DNA of 37,793 bases from an uncultured Granulosicoccaceae bacterium (GCA_937931165.1 CALHCI010000237.1:1-37793), one strand, 5' to 3'. Shown: positions 26,101-35,040, numbered from the stretch's first letter. Notes: a model not told the origin generated them from the letters alone. Numbers and translations: made by a program.

Positions 26101-26370
26101 TTAGTTGTATGTGATTAGATTGATTACTTTATCTACGCCATCGAGTTTGGCAACATGATTTTCCGCCAGTGCAGCGTCCGAACCTGAATCTGCACTACCA
26201 AACAAAGTGGCTACACCATCATCAACGTTAACACTGATACTTGAGCTGCTTACGCCGACGATTGACGACAGCGCCTGAGTCCCTTGTGAAAGCCCCATTG
26301 CTGATGTATTTCCCGCAGTCATTATTCCGGCTACGACCATTGCTGCTGCAAGTTTGCTTACATTTTTCAT
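26101..26370 (-). CDS. Small secreted BON-domain-like protein, copy 2
   Basis: An 89-residue paralogue. The signal peptide (about 1-24) ends NTSA before MGLSQG, and a single BON-like unit follows (VNVDDGVATLFGSADSGSDAALAENHVAKLDGVDKVINLITYN). It is close to copies 1 and 3 along the whole mature chain, and the MGLSQGTQ motif after the cleavage site is kept. GGAAA precedes the ATG. Spacers of 28 and 46 bases separate the copies, with no visible internal terminator, so they are probably one transcript. Confidence 0.78.
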   Translation of the reverse strand: MKNVSKLAAAMVVAGIMTAGNTSAMGLSQGTQALSSIVGVSSSSISVNVDDGVATLFGSADSGSDAALAENHVAKLDGVDKVINLITYN

Positions 26371-26416
26371 TGTTTAATTTCCTTTTGATTAGATTGAATT
26401 TGTGATTACCGGAGTA

Positions 26417-26692
26417 TTAGTTGTAACTGATCAGGTTGATTATCTTTTCAACGCCATCGAGCTTCGCAACATGTGATTCAGCCAGCGCTGCTTCCGAACG
26501 TGAGTCTGCGTTTCCGAACAGTGTTGCAACTCCATTGTCATTAACATTGACGCTGATACTTGCGCTGCTTATACCAACGATTGATGTCAGTGGTTGAGTT
26601 CCTTGTGAAAGACCCATTGCTGAGGCAGTTCCGATAGATAAAGCACCAGCAAGTACAACCGATGTCAGAGATTTTTTAGTTAGAAGTTTCAT
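26417..26692 (-). CDS. Small secreted BON-domain-like protein, copy 1
   Basis: A 91-residue paralogue, first in the direction of transcription. I start it at ATG 26692 (MKLLTKKSLTSVVLAGALS), which has AGGA well placed upstream; the ATG nine bases earlier has no site. The signal peptide ends GTASA before MGLSQG. The BON-like unit has one extra residue (VNVNDNGVATLFGNADS) compared with the other copies. The long non-coding stretch upstream (to about 27180) probably carries its promoter. Confidence 0.78.
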   Translation of the reverse strand: MKLLTKKSLTSVVLAGALSIGTASAMGLSQGTQPLTSIVGISSASISVNVNDNGVATLFGNADSRSEAALAESHVAKLDGVEKIINLISYN

Positions 26693-26701
26693 GTTTAGCA
26701 T

Positions 26702-27183
26702 CCTGTTTAGTTAAGTTATTTTTTACACACTGTGTTGTTAGCATGTACAGGGTAAGAGTGGGTTAACGCAGGATGGTTCTGACAGCAGGAGCGGTTTTCA
26801 ATAAACGTTTTCTAACAGATAATCACGGTTCCGTGATAATTGTAATATCGGGGTTTTCAAGACATCACGGAGCACGTACGGGGATGTAGCACTCTACCCG
26901 GTACACCCGGACACGAACTGCCCCTTCGGGAGGCTGTCGTAAAGGTCTTTGTAGTGCTTTTTTCGTAGCGTACTAAACCAACAAGGGTTGACTGTGTGTA
27001 GATACAATAAGTAGTTACGTGAGTTCGACCCGATGGTGATCGTTCCAACCGGGAGAGTCAGATTTCCCGTGGCAGTTCAGGCTGTACGCGTTGATCTGCC
27101 AATCAACATGATCTGCGTTCGGCTGCAGCAAGTTAAAATCAGGCGCTTTTGTGTCGACAACCGCTTTAACAAACGGACGCGAA
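26702..27183. other. Mostly non-coding stretch upstream of the BON-like trio
   Basis: It contains an inverted repeat ATCACGG-TT-CCGTGAT at 26822-26837, about 135 bases before the first BON-like start, which could be an operator. A protein-like frame on the - strand ends with a stop at 27015-27017 (see the separate remnant entry). No RNA gene was recognised. Confidence 0.45.
27015..27183 (-). pseudogene. Possible gene remnant downstream of the GNAT gene
   Basis: One - strand frame stays open from within the GNAT gene end (about 27210) to TAA at 27015-27017. It reads like real protein (FVKAVVDTKAPDFNLLQPNA, then DHVDWQINAYSLNC and GWNDHHRVEL). The only accepted start codon in it is a TTG at 27131, without a ribosome site. 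It may be the tail of a deleted gene. I do not recognise the family. Confidence 0.25.
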
Positions 27184-27645
27184 CTACTGCTTTTTATTGC
27201 GCTCCATGATCAGTCCGGTAGCAGGAAATGCTTCATTTCCAGAGAGCTTGCCTTCAACTCGTTCTTTTATCTGGAAGCCTACGGACTCATACAGTGCCAG
27301 TGCCGCTGAATTACCTTCCAATACTTCGAGATTGACGGTGTCTGCTGTATTGGCCAATGCGTGCTGCAATAGTGCCCGACCAATGCCGTTGCGGTATTGG
27401 TCGGGTGACACATACAACCAGGTGACCTCATCAGGGGTGTAGGCGATAAACCCGGTTACTTCAGAATTGACGACGGCCACCATAAGCGACGCGTCGAACA
27501 GGCCATCTTCTTCATAGGCCTGCTCAAGTGTTTTAAATGCCTCGGAACCTGTCGTTGAGGAAAGTTCATCAAGACGGGCAGCGTCGTGTATTTCGCACAA
27601 ACGCTGCCAGTCAGATTGATGATATGGCCTTATCTGAATAGCCAG
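27184..27645 (-). CDS. GNAT-family N-acetyltransferase
   Basis: An acetyl-CoA-dependent N-acetyltransferase, target unknown. The acetyl-CoA-binding core is clear: VTWLYVSPDQYRNGIGRALLQHAL (the Q/R-x-x-G-x-G/A motif as YRNGIG), followed by VNLEVLEGNSAALALYESVGF. The start is a problem. The first GNAT strand reads IRPYHQSDWQRL and lies upstream of the first conventional start (TTG at 27600, which would give only 138 residues and lose this strand). Between it and the in-frame stop at 27658-27660 there is only CTG (27645) or ATT (27639). I give the CTG start (153 residues) as the best guess. The gene sits 12 bases downstream of the sulfhydrylase stop and may be translated by coupling to it. Confidence 0.8.
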   Translation of the reverse strand: MAIQIRPYHQSDWQRLCEIHDAARLDELSSTTGSEAFKTLEQAYEEDGLFDASLMVAVVNSEVTGFIAYTPDEVTWLYVSPDQYRNGIGRALLQHALANTADTVNLEVLEGNSAALALYESVGFQIKERVEGKLSGNEAFPATGLIMERNKKQ

Positions 27646-27657
27646 GATGCCAGCTGG

Positions 27658-28920
27658 TTAGCTGAGCGCCTGATCAACATCTGCAAGGATATCGTCTATG
27701 TGCTCGATACCTATCGACAGTCGAACGGTGTCTTCAGTGACACCTGAAGACGCGAGTTCTTCAGGTGACAGTTGACGGTGCGTGGTAGAGGCCGGGTGAC
27801 ATGCCAGTGATTTTGCATCACCGATATTAACCAGACGTGTGACGAGCTGCAGTGCATCAATAAATCGCGTGCCTGCTTCAATACCACCTTTGATACCAAA
27901 GCTTAAAATGCCGGACCCCCGCCCACCCATATACTTTTGCAGCAATCCATGATGCGGGCTGCTTTCAAGTCCGGCGTAGCGCACCCATTCAACTTTTTTA
28001 TGCTGTTCCAGGTGCCTTGCGACGGCCAGTGTATTTTCACAAATACGGTCCATGCGCAATGGCAGAGTTTCGAGCCCCTGCAATGCCATAAACCCACTCA
28101 TCGGTGCCAGAGCAGCACCCATGTTTCGTAGTGGTACCACTCGCGCGCGAAGAATATAGGGAGGTAATCCGGTCTCTGTATACACGACACCGTGGTATGA
28201 CACATCAGGTTCATTGAGGCGTTTAAATCGCTCTTTGTTGGCTACCCAGTCAAACTTGTTTGAATCGATAATCGCACCACCAATAATGGTGCCGTGCCCT
28301 GAAATATATTTGGTTAACGAGTGCACAACGATATCTGCGCCCCACTCAACAGGACGGCACAGGTACGGCGACGGCACGGTATTGTCGACAATCAACGGCA
28401 CACCATGGGCATGCGCTATCTCTGCAAACTTTTCTAAATCGAGTACGTTGCCTGCAGGGTTACCAATAGACTCGCAAAATACTGCTTTGGTTCGTGAATC
28501 GATTTTTGCGGCTATCTGATCAGGCTGGTCCGGGTCAACAAAGCGGGTTTCGATACCCATCTGCGGCAGTGTGTGGGCCAGCAGGTTGTAAGTTCCGCCA
28601 TACAGCGTTGCGGTGCTGACAATATTATCACCGGCTTCGGCAATAGTTTGGATGGCATAAGTTGTGGCGGCCTGACCAGAGGCAAGCGCCAGACTGGCGG
28701 CACCACCTTCCATTGCTGCGAGCCGTTGTTCGAGCACATCGTTGGTCGGATTCATGATCCGTGAGTAGATATTCCCCAGTACTTTCAGATCGAATAGATC
28801 AGCACCATGTTGCGTGTTATCAAACGCATAGGCAGCGGTATTGTAGATAGGGACTGCGACTGATTTAGTCGTTGGATCTGGTGAGTACCCTGCGTGGACT
28901 GCCTGGGTTTCGATTTTCAC
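27658..28920 (-). CDS. metY: O-acetylhomoserine sulfhydrylase (Cys/Met metabolism PLP enzyme)
   Basis: A 420-residue pyridoxal-phosphate enzyme that joins sulfide (or methanethiol) to O-acetyl-L-homoserine to make homocysteine (or methionine). It opens KIETQAVHAGYSPDPTTKSVAVPIYNTAAYAF, typical of MetY. The PLP-binding lysine is in VVHSLTKYISGHGT, with the Asp of LIVDNT for the pyridine nitrogen. The insertion VSYHGVVY is typical of MetY rather than of MetB/MetC. I start at GTG 28920, with GAGGAA upstream; an ATG at 28950 falls inside the -10 element. I found no SAM riboswitch in the short leader. Confidence 0.93.
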   Translation of the reverse strand: MKIETQAVHAGYSPDPTTKSVAVPIYNTAAYAFDNTQHGADLFDLKVLGNIYSRIMNPTNDVLEQRLAAMEGGAASLALASGQAATTYAIQTIAEAGDNIVSTATLYGGTYNLLAHTLPQMGIETRFVDPDQPDQIAAKIDSRTKAVFCESIGNPAGNVLDLEKFAEIAHAHGVPLIVDNTVPSPYLCRPVEWGADIVVHSLTKYISGHGTIIGGAIIDSNKFDWVANKERFKRLNEPDVSYHGVVYTETGLPPYILRARVVPLRNMGAALAPMSGFMALQGLETLPLRMDRICENTLAVARHLEQHKKVEWVRYAGLESSPHHGLLQKYMGGRGSGILSFGIKGGIEAGTRFIDALQLVTRLVNIGDAKSLACHPASTTHRQLSPEELASSGVTEDTVRLSIGIEHIDDILADVDQALS

Positions 28921-28948
28921 GACGTGTTCCTCGGTGAGACGGAACATC

Positions 28949-28977
28949 AATATACAGCGTAATTTGCGCGTTGTTAA
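28949..28977 (-). promoter_or_regulatory. Sigma70-type promoter of metY
   Basis: On the - strand, TTAACA (complement of 28972-28977) is followed after exactly 17 bases by TATATT (complement of 28949-28954). The start would be near 28942, leaving about 20 bases of leader to the GTG. This supports the GTG start over the upstream ATG. Confidence 0.7.
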
Positions 28978-29071
28978 GACAAGCCAACCAGACTACAAAC
29001 GGCCAGTGCTCACGGGATCAGCTGTATTGGTGAGGGCAGCATCGCCTGCACCGTACTCCTGGCAATCACAA

Positions 29072-29602
29072 CTACCGGCTCAGCACATTACCGTTTTCTT
29101 TTATCAACGTGCGATTTTCTGCCGTTAGAGACTCGTACTGGCCTATCGGGCTGACCATCTTTTTACCTGCTTCACCGCTCATTGCCAGTTCACCGTCATA
29201 GTGAACAATAACCGAACTCGGGCCGGTCAAATTGATATCTTCATCAGACAGACTGACAACGAACTTCACTTGTTCATTAACCTCTGCACATTCGAAAGAC
29301 TGGTCTTCACCAGCTTGCTCTGCGACTGACGCGCTTATTGAACCCGAGAGACTGCAGTTGGACGCCATACTGACGCCATAGATCGCCACATCGGCAATCC
29401 AGCGACAAAGCTTCGCATCGCTGCCCTGATACATAATCTCACCAGTGTAGCTGCCTAAAATATCCGTGTAGGCTGGAGATTCGCATGCCCGGTTGGTCCA
29501 GTCGATTGGCTCGACAGGTTCGACCTTCGGCGTACTGCAACCCGCAAGTACAGAAACAGCCGCGATGGCAAATACGGCGTTATAGTGTTGAGATTGCTTC
29601 AC
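29072..29602 (-). CDS. Putative lipoprotein of unknown function
   Basis: A 176-residue protein with a lipoprotein signal: hydrophobic NAVFAIAAVSVLAGC with lipobox LAGC, so Cys22 would be lipidated. The next residues (STPKVEP) carry no aspartate at +2, which suggests transfer to the outer membrane. Several further cysteines (CESPAY, KLCRW, SNCSLSG, SFECAE) could form two disulfides in the periplasm. I recognise no domain. The start is GTG with GGGGAA upstream. It is separated from metY by its own spacing and a promoter, so it is probably expressed alone. Confidence 0.75.
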   Translation of the reverse strand: MKQSQHYNAVFAIAAVSVLAGCSTPKVEPVEPIDWTNRACESPAYTDILGSYTGEIMYQGSDAKLCRWIADVAIYGVSMASNCSLSGSISASVAEQAGEDQSFECAEVNEQVKFVVSLSDEDINLTGPSSVIVHYDGELAMSGEAGKKMVSPIGQYESLTAENRTLIKENGNVLSR

Positions 29603-30030
29603 AACGTTTCCCCTGTTTTGGTTCTATTGCACCTTGTTTACTAAATGCTACTACGCCCTGATAGCACACAGCCGCACCACGTCTCAATTTAAGAACGGTG
29701 ACGGCAATGAATCTGCGGGCTGTTTGCAGTGCATCACAGGCTTGCAGCGCTGCCAGCCCGGTAAACGATGTCATTCACCGGAGAGGCGGCTAATCGGTGG
29801 AGAATGTCGCCAATGTATCACCGATTAGACGGAGATATTTCCGCCGACTTCGCAAATTCATCAGTCTGCCACTGAAGTTTTGGAAATCGTTAACCCTGCA
29901 CGGTAGCCGGACGGATGTAGCCGAGTGCCTGTAGTAATCACGCGATCTCAGTATCCGACGCCTGCAGCAATCGACAAATGTCTGCCAATACTGCACGCTT
30001 CGGTTTACTTTGCTCTGACAGGAAAAATTG
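29603..30030. other. Intergenic stretch with a possible decayed frame
   Basis: No intact gene between the divergent lipoprotein and agmatinase genes. An inverted repeat TAATCGGTG-N19-CACCGATTA lies at 29791-29827. A protein-like - strand frame (29890-30027), with one in-frame TGA at 29938-29940, overlaps the agmatinase promoter side. Confidence 0.4.
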
Positions 30031-30981
30031 ATGACTCATGGCTACGAATCGGGCCGGCTGAATCTGCCGTTTGTTGGCATTAGCACCTTCGGTAAATATC
30101 CTTATGTGTCTGACTGGGATGCCATTGATGCTCAGGTCGCCGTTCTTGGCGCACCTTACGACTTCGGTTGTCAGTTCCGGTCAGGGGCGCGATTCGGCCC
30201 GCGTTCAGTCCGTGAGGCCTCTACGCTTTTTTCATTCGGACACTCCGGTGCCTATGATCACGAAGACGATATTACCTATCTGGAGGCAGAGCATACGCGT
30301 ATCGTAGACATAGGTGATGCCGACATCATCCACACCGATACTATCAACAGTCATAAAAATATCGAATTCGGTGTTCGCAAAATACTGGCAGCCGGAGCCA
30401 TACCAGTGGTTCTTGGTGGCGACCACTCAGTTAACATTCCATGTATCAACGCCTTTGACGATCAGCCACCCATTCATGTCGTACAACTGGATGCACACCT
30501 GGACTTTGTTGATGAAAGGCACGGTGTACGTTTTGGACACGGCAACCCCATGCGCAGAGCGGCTGAAAAAGACTACGTCAGCGGACTCAGCCAGATCGGT
30601 ATTCGCAATGTGTCATCTACCGCCAAGGACGGTTACGAAGCCGCGCGCGCCATGGGATCGGATATTCTGTCGGTACGGCAGTTTCGCAAGCTGGGCGTGG
30701 ACGGGGTGCTCGATAGAATTCCACAAGGGGTGCGATATTACGTCACTATCGATATTGACGGGTTCGACCCGTCTATCGCCCCGGGTACCGGGACGCCAAG
30801 CCACGGCGGGTTCACCTACTACGAGGGGCTGGAACTGCTGGACGGGCTCGCACGCAGAGGGACGGTAGTTGGCATTGACCTGGTTGAGGTTGCCCCGGAC
30901 TACGACCATGCTGGCAGCACCTCAACGCTTGCTGCACAGCTACTGCTAAATTTTATCGGCAGGATACTGCACCACCAATAA
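30031..30981 (+). CDS. speB: Agmatinase / ureohydrolase family enzyme (SpeB-like)
   Basis: A 316-residue binuclear manganese hydrolase of the arginase family, expected to split agmatine into putrescine and urea. All six metal ligands are present: His132 in GGDHSV; Asp154, His156 and Asp158 in DAHLDF; and Asp241 and Asp243 in DIDGFDPS. The start GTG/TTG options are less good than ATG 30031, with AGGA about eight bases upstream. Related enzymes act on guanidinobutyrate, guanidinopropionate or proclavaminate, so the substrate is not certain. Agmatine would fit with the polyamine-type importer and amine dehydrogenase elsewhere in the window, although the gene is about 11 kb away. Confidence 0.9.
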   Translation: MTHGYESGRLNLPFVGISTFGKYPYVSDWDAIDAQVAVLGAPYDFGCQFRSGARFGPRSVREASTLFSFGHSGAYDHEDDITYLEAEHTRIVDIGDADIIHTDTINSHKNIEFGVRKILAAGAIPVVLGGDHSVNIPCINAFDDQPPIHVVQLDAHLDFVDERHGVRFGHGNPMRRAAEKDYVSGLSQIGIRNVSSTAKDGYEAARAMGSDILSVRQFRKLGVDGVLDRIPQGVRYYVTIDIDGFDPSIAPGTGTPSHGGFTYYEGLELLDGLARRGTVVGIDLVEVAPDYDHAGSTSTLAAQLLLNFIGRILHHQ

Positions 30982-31041
30982 AAGAATTTCCAAGCTAAAG
31001 AGACACTAAGCAGCATAGACAATGACTGACAGGACTATTGC

Positions 31042-31362
31042 ATGAGTGAAATAGCCAACACACCCAACCCACCTTACTTCGCTGTGATCTTCACCAACAA
31101 AACTACTGGTAATATGGAGGGCTATGAAGCAATGGCAGATAGAATGGTGGAGCTGGCTCAACAGCAGCCAGGATATCTGGGCATTGAATCGGCACGCAAT
31201 GACATCGGTATTACCGTGTCTTACTGGCAGGATCTTGAGTCGATAAAAAACTGGAAACAAAACGCAGAACATCTGCGAGCACAGCAAAGTGGAAAAAAGC
31301 AGTGGTACGCTGCGTATACCACCCGCATAGCACTTGTCGAACGTGACTATTCGTTCGATTAA
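31042..31362 (+). CDS. Antibiotic biosynthesis monooxygenase (ABM) domain protein
   Basis: A 106-residue dimeric ferredoxin-like-fold protein. The pattern PPYFAVIFTNKTTG, then MVELAQQQPGYLGIESARND, then GITVSYWQDLESIKNWKQNAEH is characteristic of ABM/YdhR-type small proteins, whose members oxidise quinol-like compounds, degrade haem or have no known activity. It lies 60 bases after the agmatinase gene on the same strand, so the two may be co-transcribed. Nothing in the sequence fixes a substrate. Confidence 0.85.
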   Translation: MSEIANTPNPPYFAVIFTNKTTGNMEGYEAMADRMVELAQQQPGYLGIESARNDIGITVSYWQDLESIKNWKQNAEHLRAQQSGKKQWYAAYTTRIALVERDYSFD

Positions 31363-31392
31363 AATAAAACCTGGTCTACACGCCAACAAGAA

Positions 31393-31429
31393 CTGCTGTA
31401 CCACGAACAGTATGTTCGTGGTACAGCAG
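31393..31429. terminator. Long hairpin between converging genes
   Basis: A perfect 16-base-pair inverted repeat (31393-31408 with 31414-31429, five-base loop) sits between the converging ABM and dsbA genes. T-tracts are short on both sides (CTTTC and TTCTTGTTGG). The stem length and position support a bidirectional terminator. Confidence 0.8.
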
Positions 31430-31440
31430 CTTTCGGGGGG

Positions 31441-32058
31441 TTAGCTGGCGTTTTCCTGCACCACCAGTTCGTTAATAACATCAATCACCGCGGCGTTACT
31501 ACCTGCGACTGAACCGCTGGTCATGTACTTACCGTTCACCAGCATTGAAGGCACGCTGCGAATACCAGCACCTTGCGCAAGCTTCATGGAACGACGAATG
31601 TGCATATCAACTTCAAAGGAATTCATGGTTTTCTCAAACAATTCTGCTTCTATACCAAGTAGCTTACTGGCAAATCTGGATATACTTTTCTGATCATTGA
31701 GTTGCTTCTTACGCAAGTGAATTTCGTTGAAAAACGGCTCGAAGAATTCTTTTTCTACTTTCAGTACCTTCGATGCATAGTAGGCTTGCGAGTGCGGCAG
31801 CCAGCGCGGGTTTAGTGGAGGTGCCTCGCGTACGAAGTTAACGTGGTCCGGCTTGGTCTCAGCCCAGGCGTTGATTGTTGGCTCAAACGCAAAGCAATGC
31901 GGGCAGCCAAACCAGAAAAATTCAAGTACTTCGACCTTCGACGGATCCTGCGTTTCTACAGGAGGACTGATCGTTTGATAGCCGTTGTGCTGAGCACTGG
32001 CTATTGAGCCAAAGCCAAAGCCGAAAAGCAGAAGTGCAGTAATAAAAAGCCTGCGCAT
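31441..32058 (-). CDS. dsbA: Thiol:disulfide interchange protein DsbA
   Basis: A 205-residue periplasmic oxidase that gives disulfides to newly exported proteins. A signal peptide (about residues 1-22, ending IASA before QHNG) is followed by a thioredoxin fold. The active site is Cys52-Pro-His-Cys55, the classical DsbA CPHC, inside FFWFGCPHCFAFEP. The cis-proline loop is RSVPSMLVNGKY. A helical insertion lies between about 90 and 165. GGAGA lies upstream of the ATG. It sits 58 bases downstream of the secreted DUF255 protein on the same strand, with no terminator between. It may be the last gene of the sigma/anti-sigma operon as well as a housekeeping enzyme. Confidence 0.95.
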   Translation of the reverse strand: MRRLFITALLLFGFGFGSIASAQHNGYQTISPPVETQDPSKVEVLEFFWFGCPHCFAFEPTINAWAETKPDHVNFVREAPPLNPRWLPHSQAYYASKVLKVEKEFFEPFFNEIHLRKKQLNDQKSISRFASKLLGIEAELFEKTMNSFEVDMHIRRSMKLAQGAGIRSVPSMLVNGKYMTSGSVAGSNAAVIDVINELVVQENAS

Positions 32059-32116
32059 GTTGTGTTTCTCCAGTTATCTATAGTGAGTTAGCGAGGGTGG
32101 AATGGTGACAACGCAC

Positions 32117-34471
32117 TCAAAGCGAGCTGAGTGCTGGTACTTTTAAAACTAACGTTTCAGGAGCAAGACAGATTTCATCACTGCAGGCCTGAAGCTGGAG
32201 CTCTATTGACCGCACGGGAATGTCACTCTCCGGCAGTTGAGCTGTAATTGAGAACTCCCCTTCGTACAAGGCCAGTTCTTCAGATTGAAAACCAAGCACC
32301 CGCCGCACAGCAGACGGATAGGCGACGTTCGATAACGGTTCCCCTTCTGCTGCGGAAAGCTGAGTTTTGATCAGGTAGTCCTGCAATGGTTCAGACGCAT
32401 TGATGTGCCAACCCGGTGCCGTGCTGATATTGACAGCAACGCCATCAACAGACGCACGCGCTTCAACCTTAACGGTTCCACGGCCACCGTACATTCGTGC
32501 GCCGCTTTCACCGTTTAGCATCTCAAGCGCACCCACCAGCAGGTAAGCGTATGCCGATGCACCTTGCTCGAGGTTTGTAGCAAACGCGTTAAGCAGTTTT
32601 TCCGCACGTTCCCGATATTGATTTTCTCCCGTGCGGTGCCACATTCGCGATAACACCTGTAATGCGATTGAGTTACCCGTTGCCACGGCGTTGTCGAACA
32701 GATCTTTGGGTCGTGACGGCAACGCCGCACCACCGGCTTTAACACTGCCCATGAAGTAACCGCCCTGCTCTGTATCCCAGAACTCCGCATTCATCACGTC
32801 TATGACCTCCACGGTTCTGGTCATCCAGGCATCATCACCAGTGACGTCAAACAGGGCGAGCATTGCCTGCGCAAGGTAGGCATAGTCAGCCTGACTGCCT
32901 GCGATTGAAGACTGACCGTTAAAGTGCGCACGAAACAGATGCGCCTGATCTTTACGGTTGTTCTGCCAGACAAACTCAACCGCTTCGATGGCCGCGTCGA
33001 GATACTCTTGTTGCTGGTAAACTTCGTACGCCATGACAAACGTCGTTGCCATCATCGCGTTCCATTCAGTGATCACTTTGCGATCGGTCAACGGTGGCTC
33101 ACGGGTATTGCGCACCGGCAGCAGCCTGGCGGTAAATTCATCAAGCTTTTGCGAAAGCACCGCCGGCGTCAGATTAAAATTTGCAGCAACTTCGGCAATT
33201 GATCCTCGAAGGTGCAATATGTTGCGCTCTTCAAAGTTACCTTCTTCGGTTACTCCCCAAACATCAATCGCAAGGGCTGCATCCTCTTCACCCAGCACAC
33301 TAACCAGCTGTTCTTTTGTCCAGATAAAAAACATCCCTTCGCCGCCTTCAGAGTCTGCATCGGTGGCTGAATAGAAACCGCCTTTATCGCCGGTCATTTC
33401 GCGCAGCACATAGTCCAGTACCCTTTTTGCGGTTCTTGCATGCTCGGTATCACCGGTTAATGTGTATGCCTGCATATAGGTTCTGGCGAGCCACGCCTGG
33501 TTATAGAGCATTTTTTCGAAGTGCGGAATTAGCCAGTCAGGATCAACTGCATAACGATGAAAACCGCCGGCAACATGATCGTGAATTCCGCCTGCTGCAA
33601 TGCGCTGCAACGTAAAGTTTGCAGCCTCGAGTGCTTGTTCATCACCGTCACGTTGTGCCAGTTCTAACAAAAATGCCAGTGCCGACTCACGCGGAAACTT
33701 TGGTGCCGGCCCGAACCCGCCCTGCAGATCATCGAAGGAGCCAAGCAACTCGGCACGGGCTCTGGCGATCTCCCGGTCACCGACTTGCCGAGCGGTTCCA
33801 CTCAGTGCATTGCCAATGGAAACAGCCTCGGACAACTGCTCGGCAAATCCTGATACGCGTTGCTGATCGTTCTGCCATACGTCTGCTACCTGGCCCAGCA
33901 AATCACTGAATACTGTGGGCGGGTAATAAGTACCACCATGAAAGGGCTTGCCGTCTGCCTGCAGAAACGTGCTCATCGGCCAGCCGCCACCGCCGGTTAA
34001 TATTTGTACCGCCGTCATGTAGGTGGCATCGACGTCTGGCAGTTGTTCCCGATCCACTTTTACCGCCACATAGTCGCGGTTTATTTGTTCTGCGATTTCC
34101 TCGTTTTCAAAACTCTCGCGCTCCATCACATGGCACCAGTGACAAGTGGCATAGCCGATGGACAGAAAGACCGGTTTGTTTTGTTCTTTCGCAAGAGCGA
34201 ATGCTTCTTCACCCCACGGATACCAGTTCACCGGGTTGTGTGCGTGTTGCAGCAGGTACGGTGAATCTTCAAAGATCAGCCGGTTGAAATAACTGGGATC
34301 ACCGTTGTCGTCAAAGTGCTCGGTGCGCGGACTGTAAGAATCTCCTTTGGCTTTGAAAGCTTCACGCATCTGTCGTTGCAGATCTTCACTGGCCGTGTCT
34401 TCTGCGGCAGTAGCAGGTAGCGTAAAAACCAGTACAGCAATCAGGCTGCACGCTTTTAATAAATGTTTCAC
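32117..34471 (-). CDS. Secreted DUF255 thioredoxin-fold protein with DsbD-N-like C-terminus
   Basis: A 784-residue protein of the YyaL/SSP411 (spermatogenesis-associated 20) family. A signal peptide (about 1-22, ending ATAA) marks it as exported, unlike most family members. A thioredoxin-like domain follows (about 60-215), with [20 protein letters not shown], then Cys110-His-Trp-Cys113 in [15 protein letters not shown], and [19 protein letters not shown]. The middle (about 240-660) is the six-hairpin glycosidase-like alpha/alpha toroid ([29 protein letters not shown]). The last 120 residues ([26 protein letters not shown] to the end) look like the immunoglobulin-like DsbD N-terminal domain. 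The GTG start overlaps the upstream membrane protein as GTGA. Role unknown. A periplasmic thiol reductase or isomerase is inferred from the CHWC site, export, the DsbD-like tail and the neighbouring dsbA. Confidence 0.88.
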   Translation of the reverse strand: MKHLLKACSLIAVLVFTLPATAAEDTASEDLQRQMREAFKAKGDSYSPRTEHFDDNGDPSYFNRLIFEDSPYLLQHAHNPVNWYPWGEEAFALAKEQNKPVFLSIGYATCHWCHVMERESFENEEIAEQINRDYVAVKVDREQLPDVDATYMTAVQILTGGGGWPMSTFLQADGKPFHGGTYYPPTVFSDLLGQVADVWQNDQQRVSGFAEQLSEAVSIGNALSGTARQVGDREIARARAELLGSFDDLQGGFGPAPKFPRESALAFLLELAQRDGDEQALEAANFTLQRIAAGGIHDHVAGGFHRYAVDPDWLIPHFEKMLYNQAWLARTYMQAYTLTGDTEHARTAKRVLDYVLREMTGDKGGFYSATDADSEGGEGMFFIWTKEQLVSVLGEEDAALAIDVWGVTEEGNFEERNILHLRGSIAEVAANFNLTPAVLSQKLDEFTARLLPVRNTREPPLTDRKVITEWNAMMATTFVMAYEVYQQQEYLDAAIEAVEFVWQNNRKDQAHLFRAHFNGQSSIAGSQADYAYLAQAMLALFDVTGDDAWMTRTVEVIDVMNAEFWDTEQGGYFMGSVKAGGAALPSRPKDLFDNAVATGNSIALQVLSRMWHRTGENQYRERAEKLLNAFATNLEQGASAYAYLLVGALEMLNGESGARMYGGRGTVKVEARASVDGVAVNISTAPGWHINASEPLQDYLIKTQLSAAEGEPLSNVAYPSAVRRVLGFQSEELALYEGEFSITAQLPESDIPVRSIELQLQACSDEICLAPETLVLKVPALSSL

Positions 34472-35040
34472 GGATTGATCTCCAGTGACTTCGCCATTGC
34501 ATAAACAACATCTTTTTCCTGCCAGAGTTTTACCTCAACACCATCAACTTCCTCGGGATCACTGAAAAGCTTCTGTGTACCGTCTCCGGTGGGTGTCATA
34601 AAAAGGCTGAACTGCTCACCGGAATCCGGATCTGCAAACTTGAGATGGGCAGCGAGGTTGCCGCTGATCGTGCAGTAACGGCCACCAATCAACGCCAGCT
34701 TCTCGTACAAAACACCGTCAGGAAGCTCGAGTTTGAAAGGCAGCTCTCCCAGCCCAAGTTGTAACTCTGCCAGCGTCCTGGCCTGTGCATCGAGTTGCAA
34801 CTTATTAAGGTGATTCATGGCCGCTTCGCGCAACGCAATCGACACCTGCTGATGACTGAGTGCGTACTGGTGCAATGCCCCGAAGACTACCATTAACATG
34901 GCAGCAACCGCGGCGTACACCGGCAGTTTCCTCCGTTGTCTGTTGCGCTGAGACTCAGCCAATATACTTTCAAGCCGGGCGCTGTTAAGCGTTTTGCCTT
35001 GATAGTGATCAGACAATCGTTGATCGACAGGATCCATCAT
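34468..35040 (-). CDS. Single-pass membrane protein, putative anti-sigma factor
   Basis: A 190-residue protein with a charged cytoplasmic N-terminus (about 1-37, ending SQRNRQRRK), one hydrophobic helix (about 39-62, [19 protein letters not shown]) and an outside domain of about 125 residues. The outside part contains [20 protein letters not shown] and [21 protein letters not shown] do not recognise a zinc anti-sigma motif. The call rests on topology, size and position between an ECF sigma gene and an exported redox protein, overlapping both by four bases. The single cysteine in GGRYCTISG faces the periplasm and could be a redox or ligand contact, which is speculation. Confidence 0.7.
   Translation of the reverse strand: MMDPVDQRLSDHYQGKTLNSARLESILAESQRNRQRRKLPVYAAVAAMLMVVFGALHQYALSHQQVSIALREAAMNHLNKLQLDAQARTLAELQLGLGELPFKLELPDGVLYEKLALIGGRYCTISGNLAAHLKFADPDSGEQFSLFMTPTGDGTQKLFSDPEEVDGVEVKLWQEKDVVYAMAKSLEINP

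Noticed and set aside
26822-26837. Inverted repeat as a terminator of the GNAT gene
   Set aside because: Two-base loop and no T-run on the - strand; more like a protein-binding site.
28921-29071. SAM riboswitch before metY
   Set aside because: The promoter leaves a leader of only about 20 bases, and I saw no SAM-I, SAM-II or SAM-IV core.
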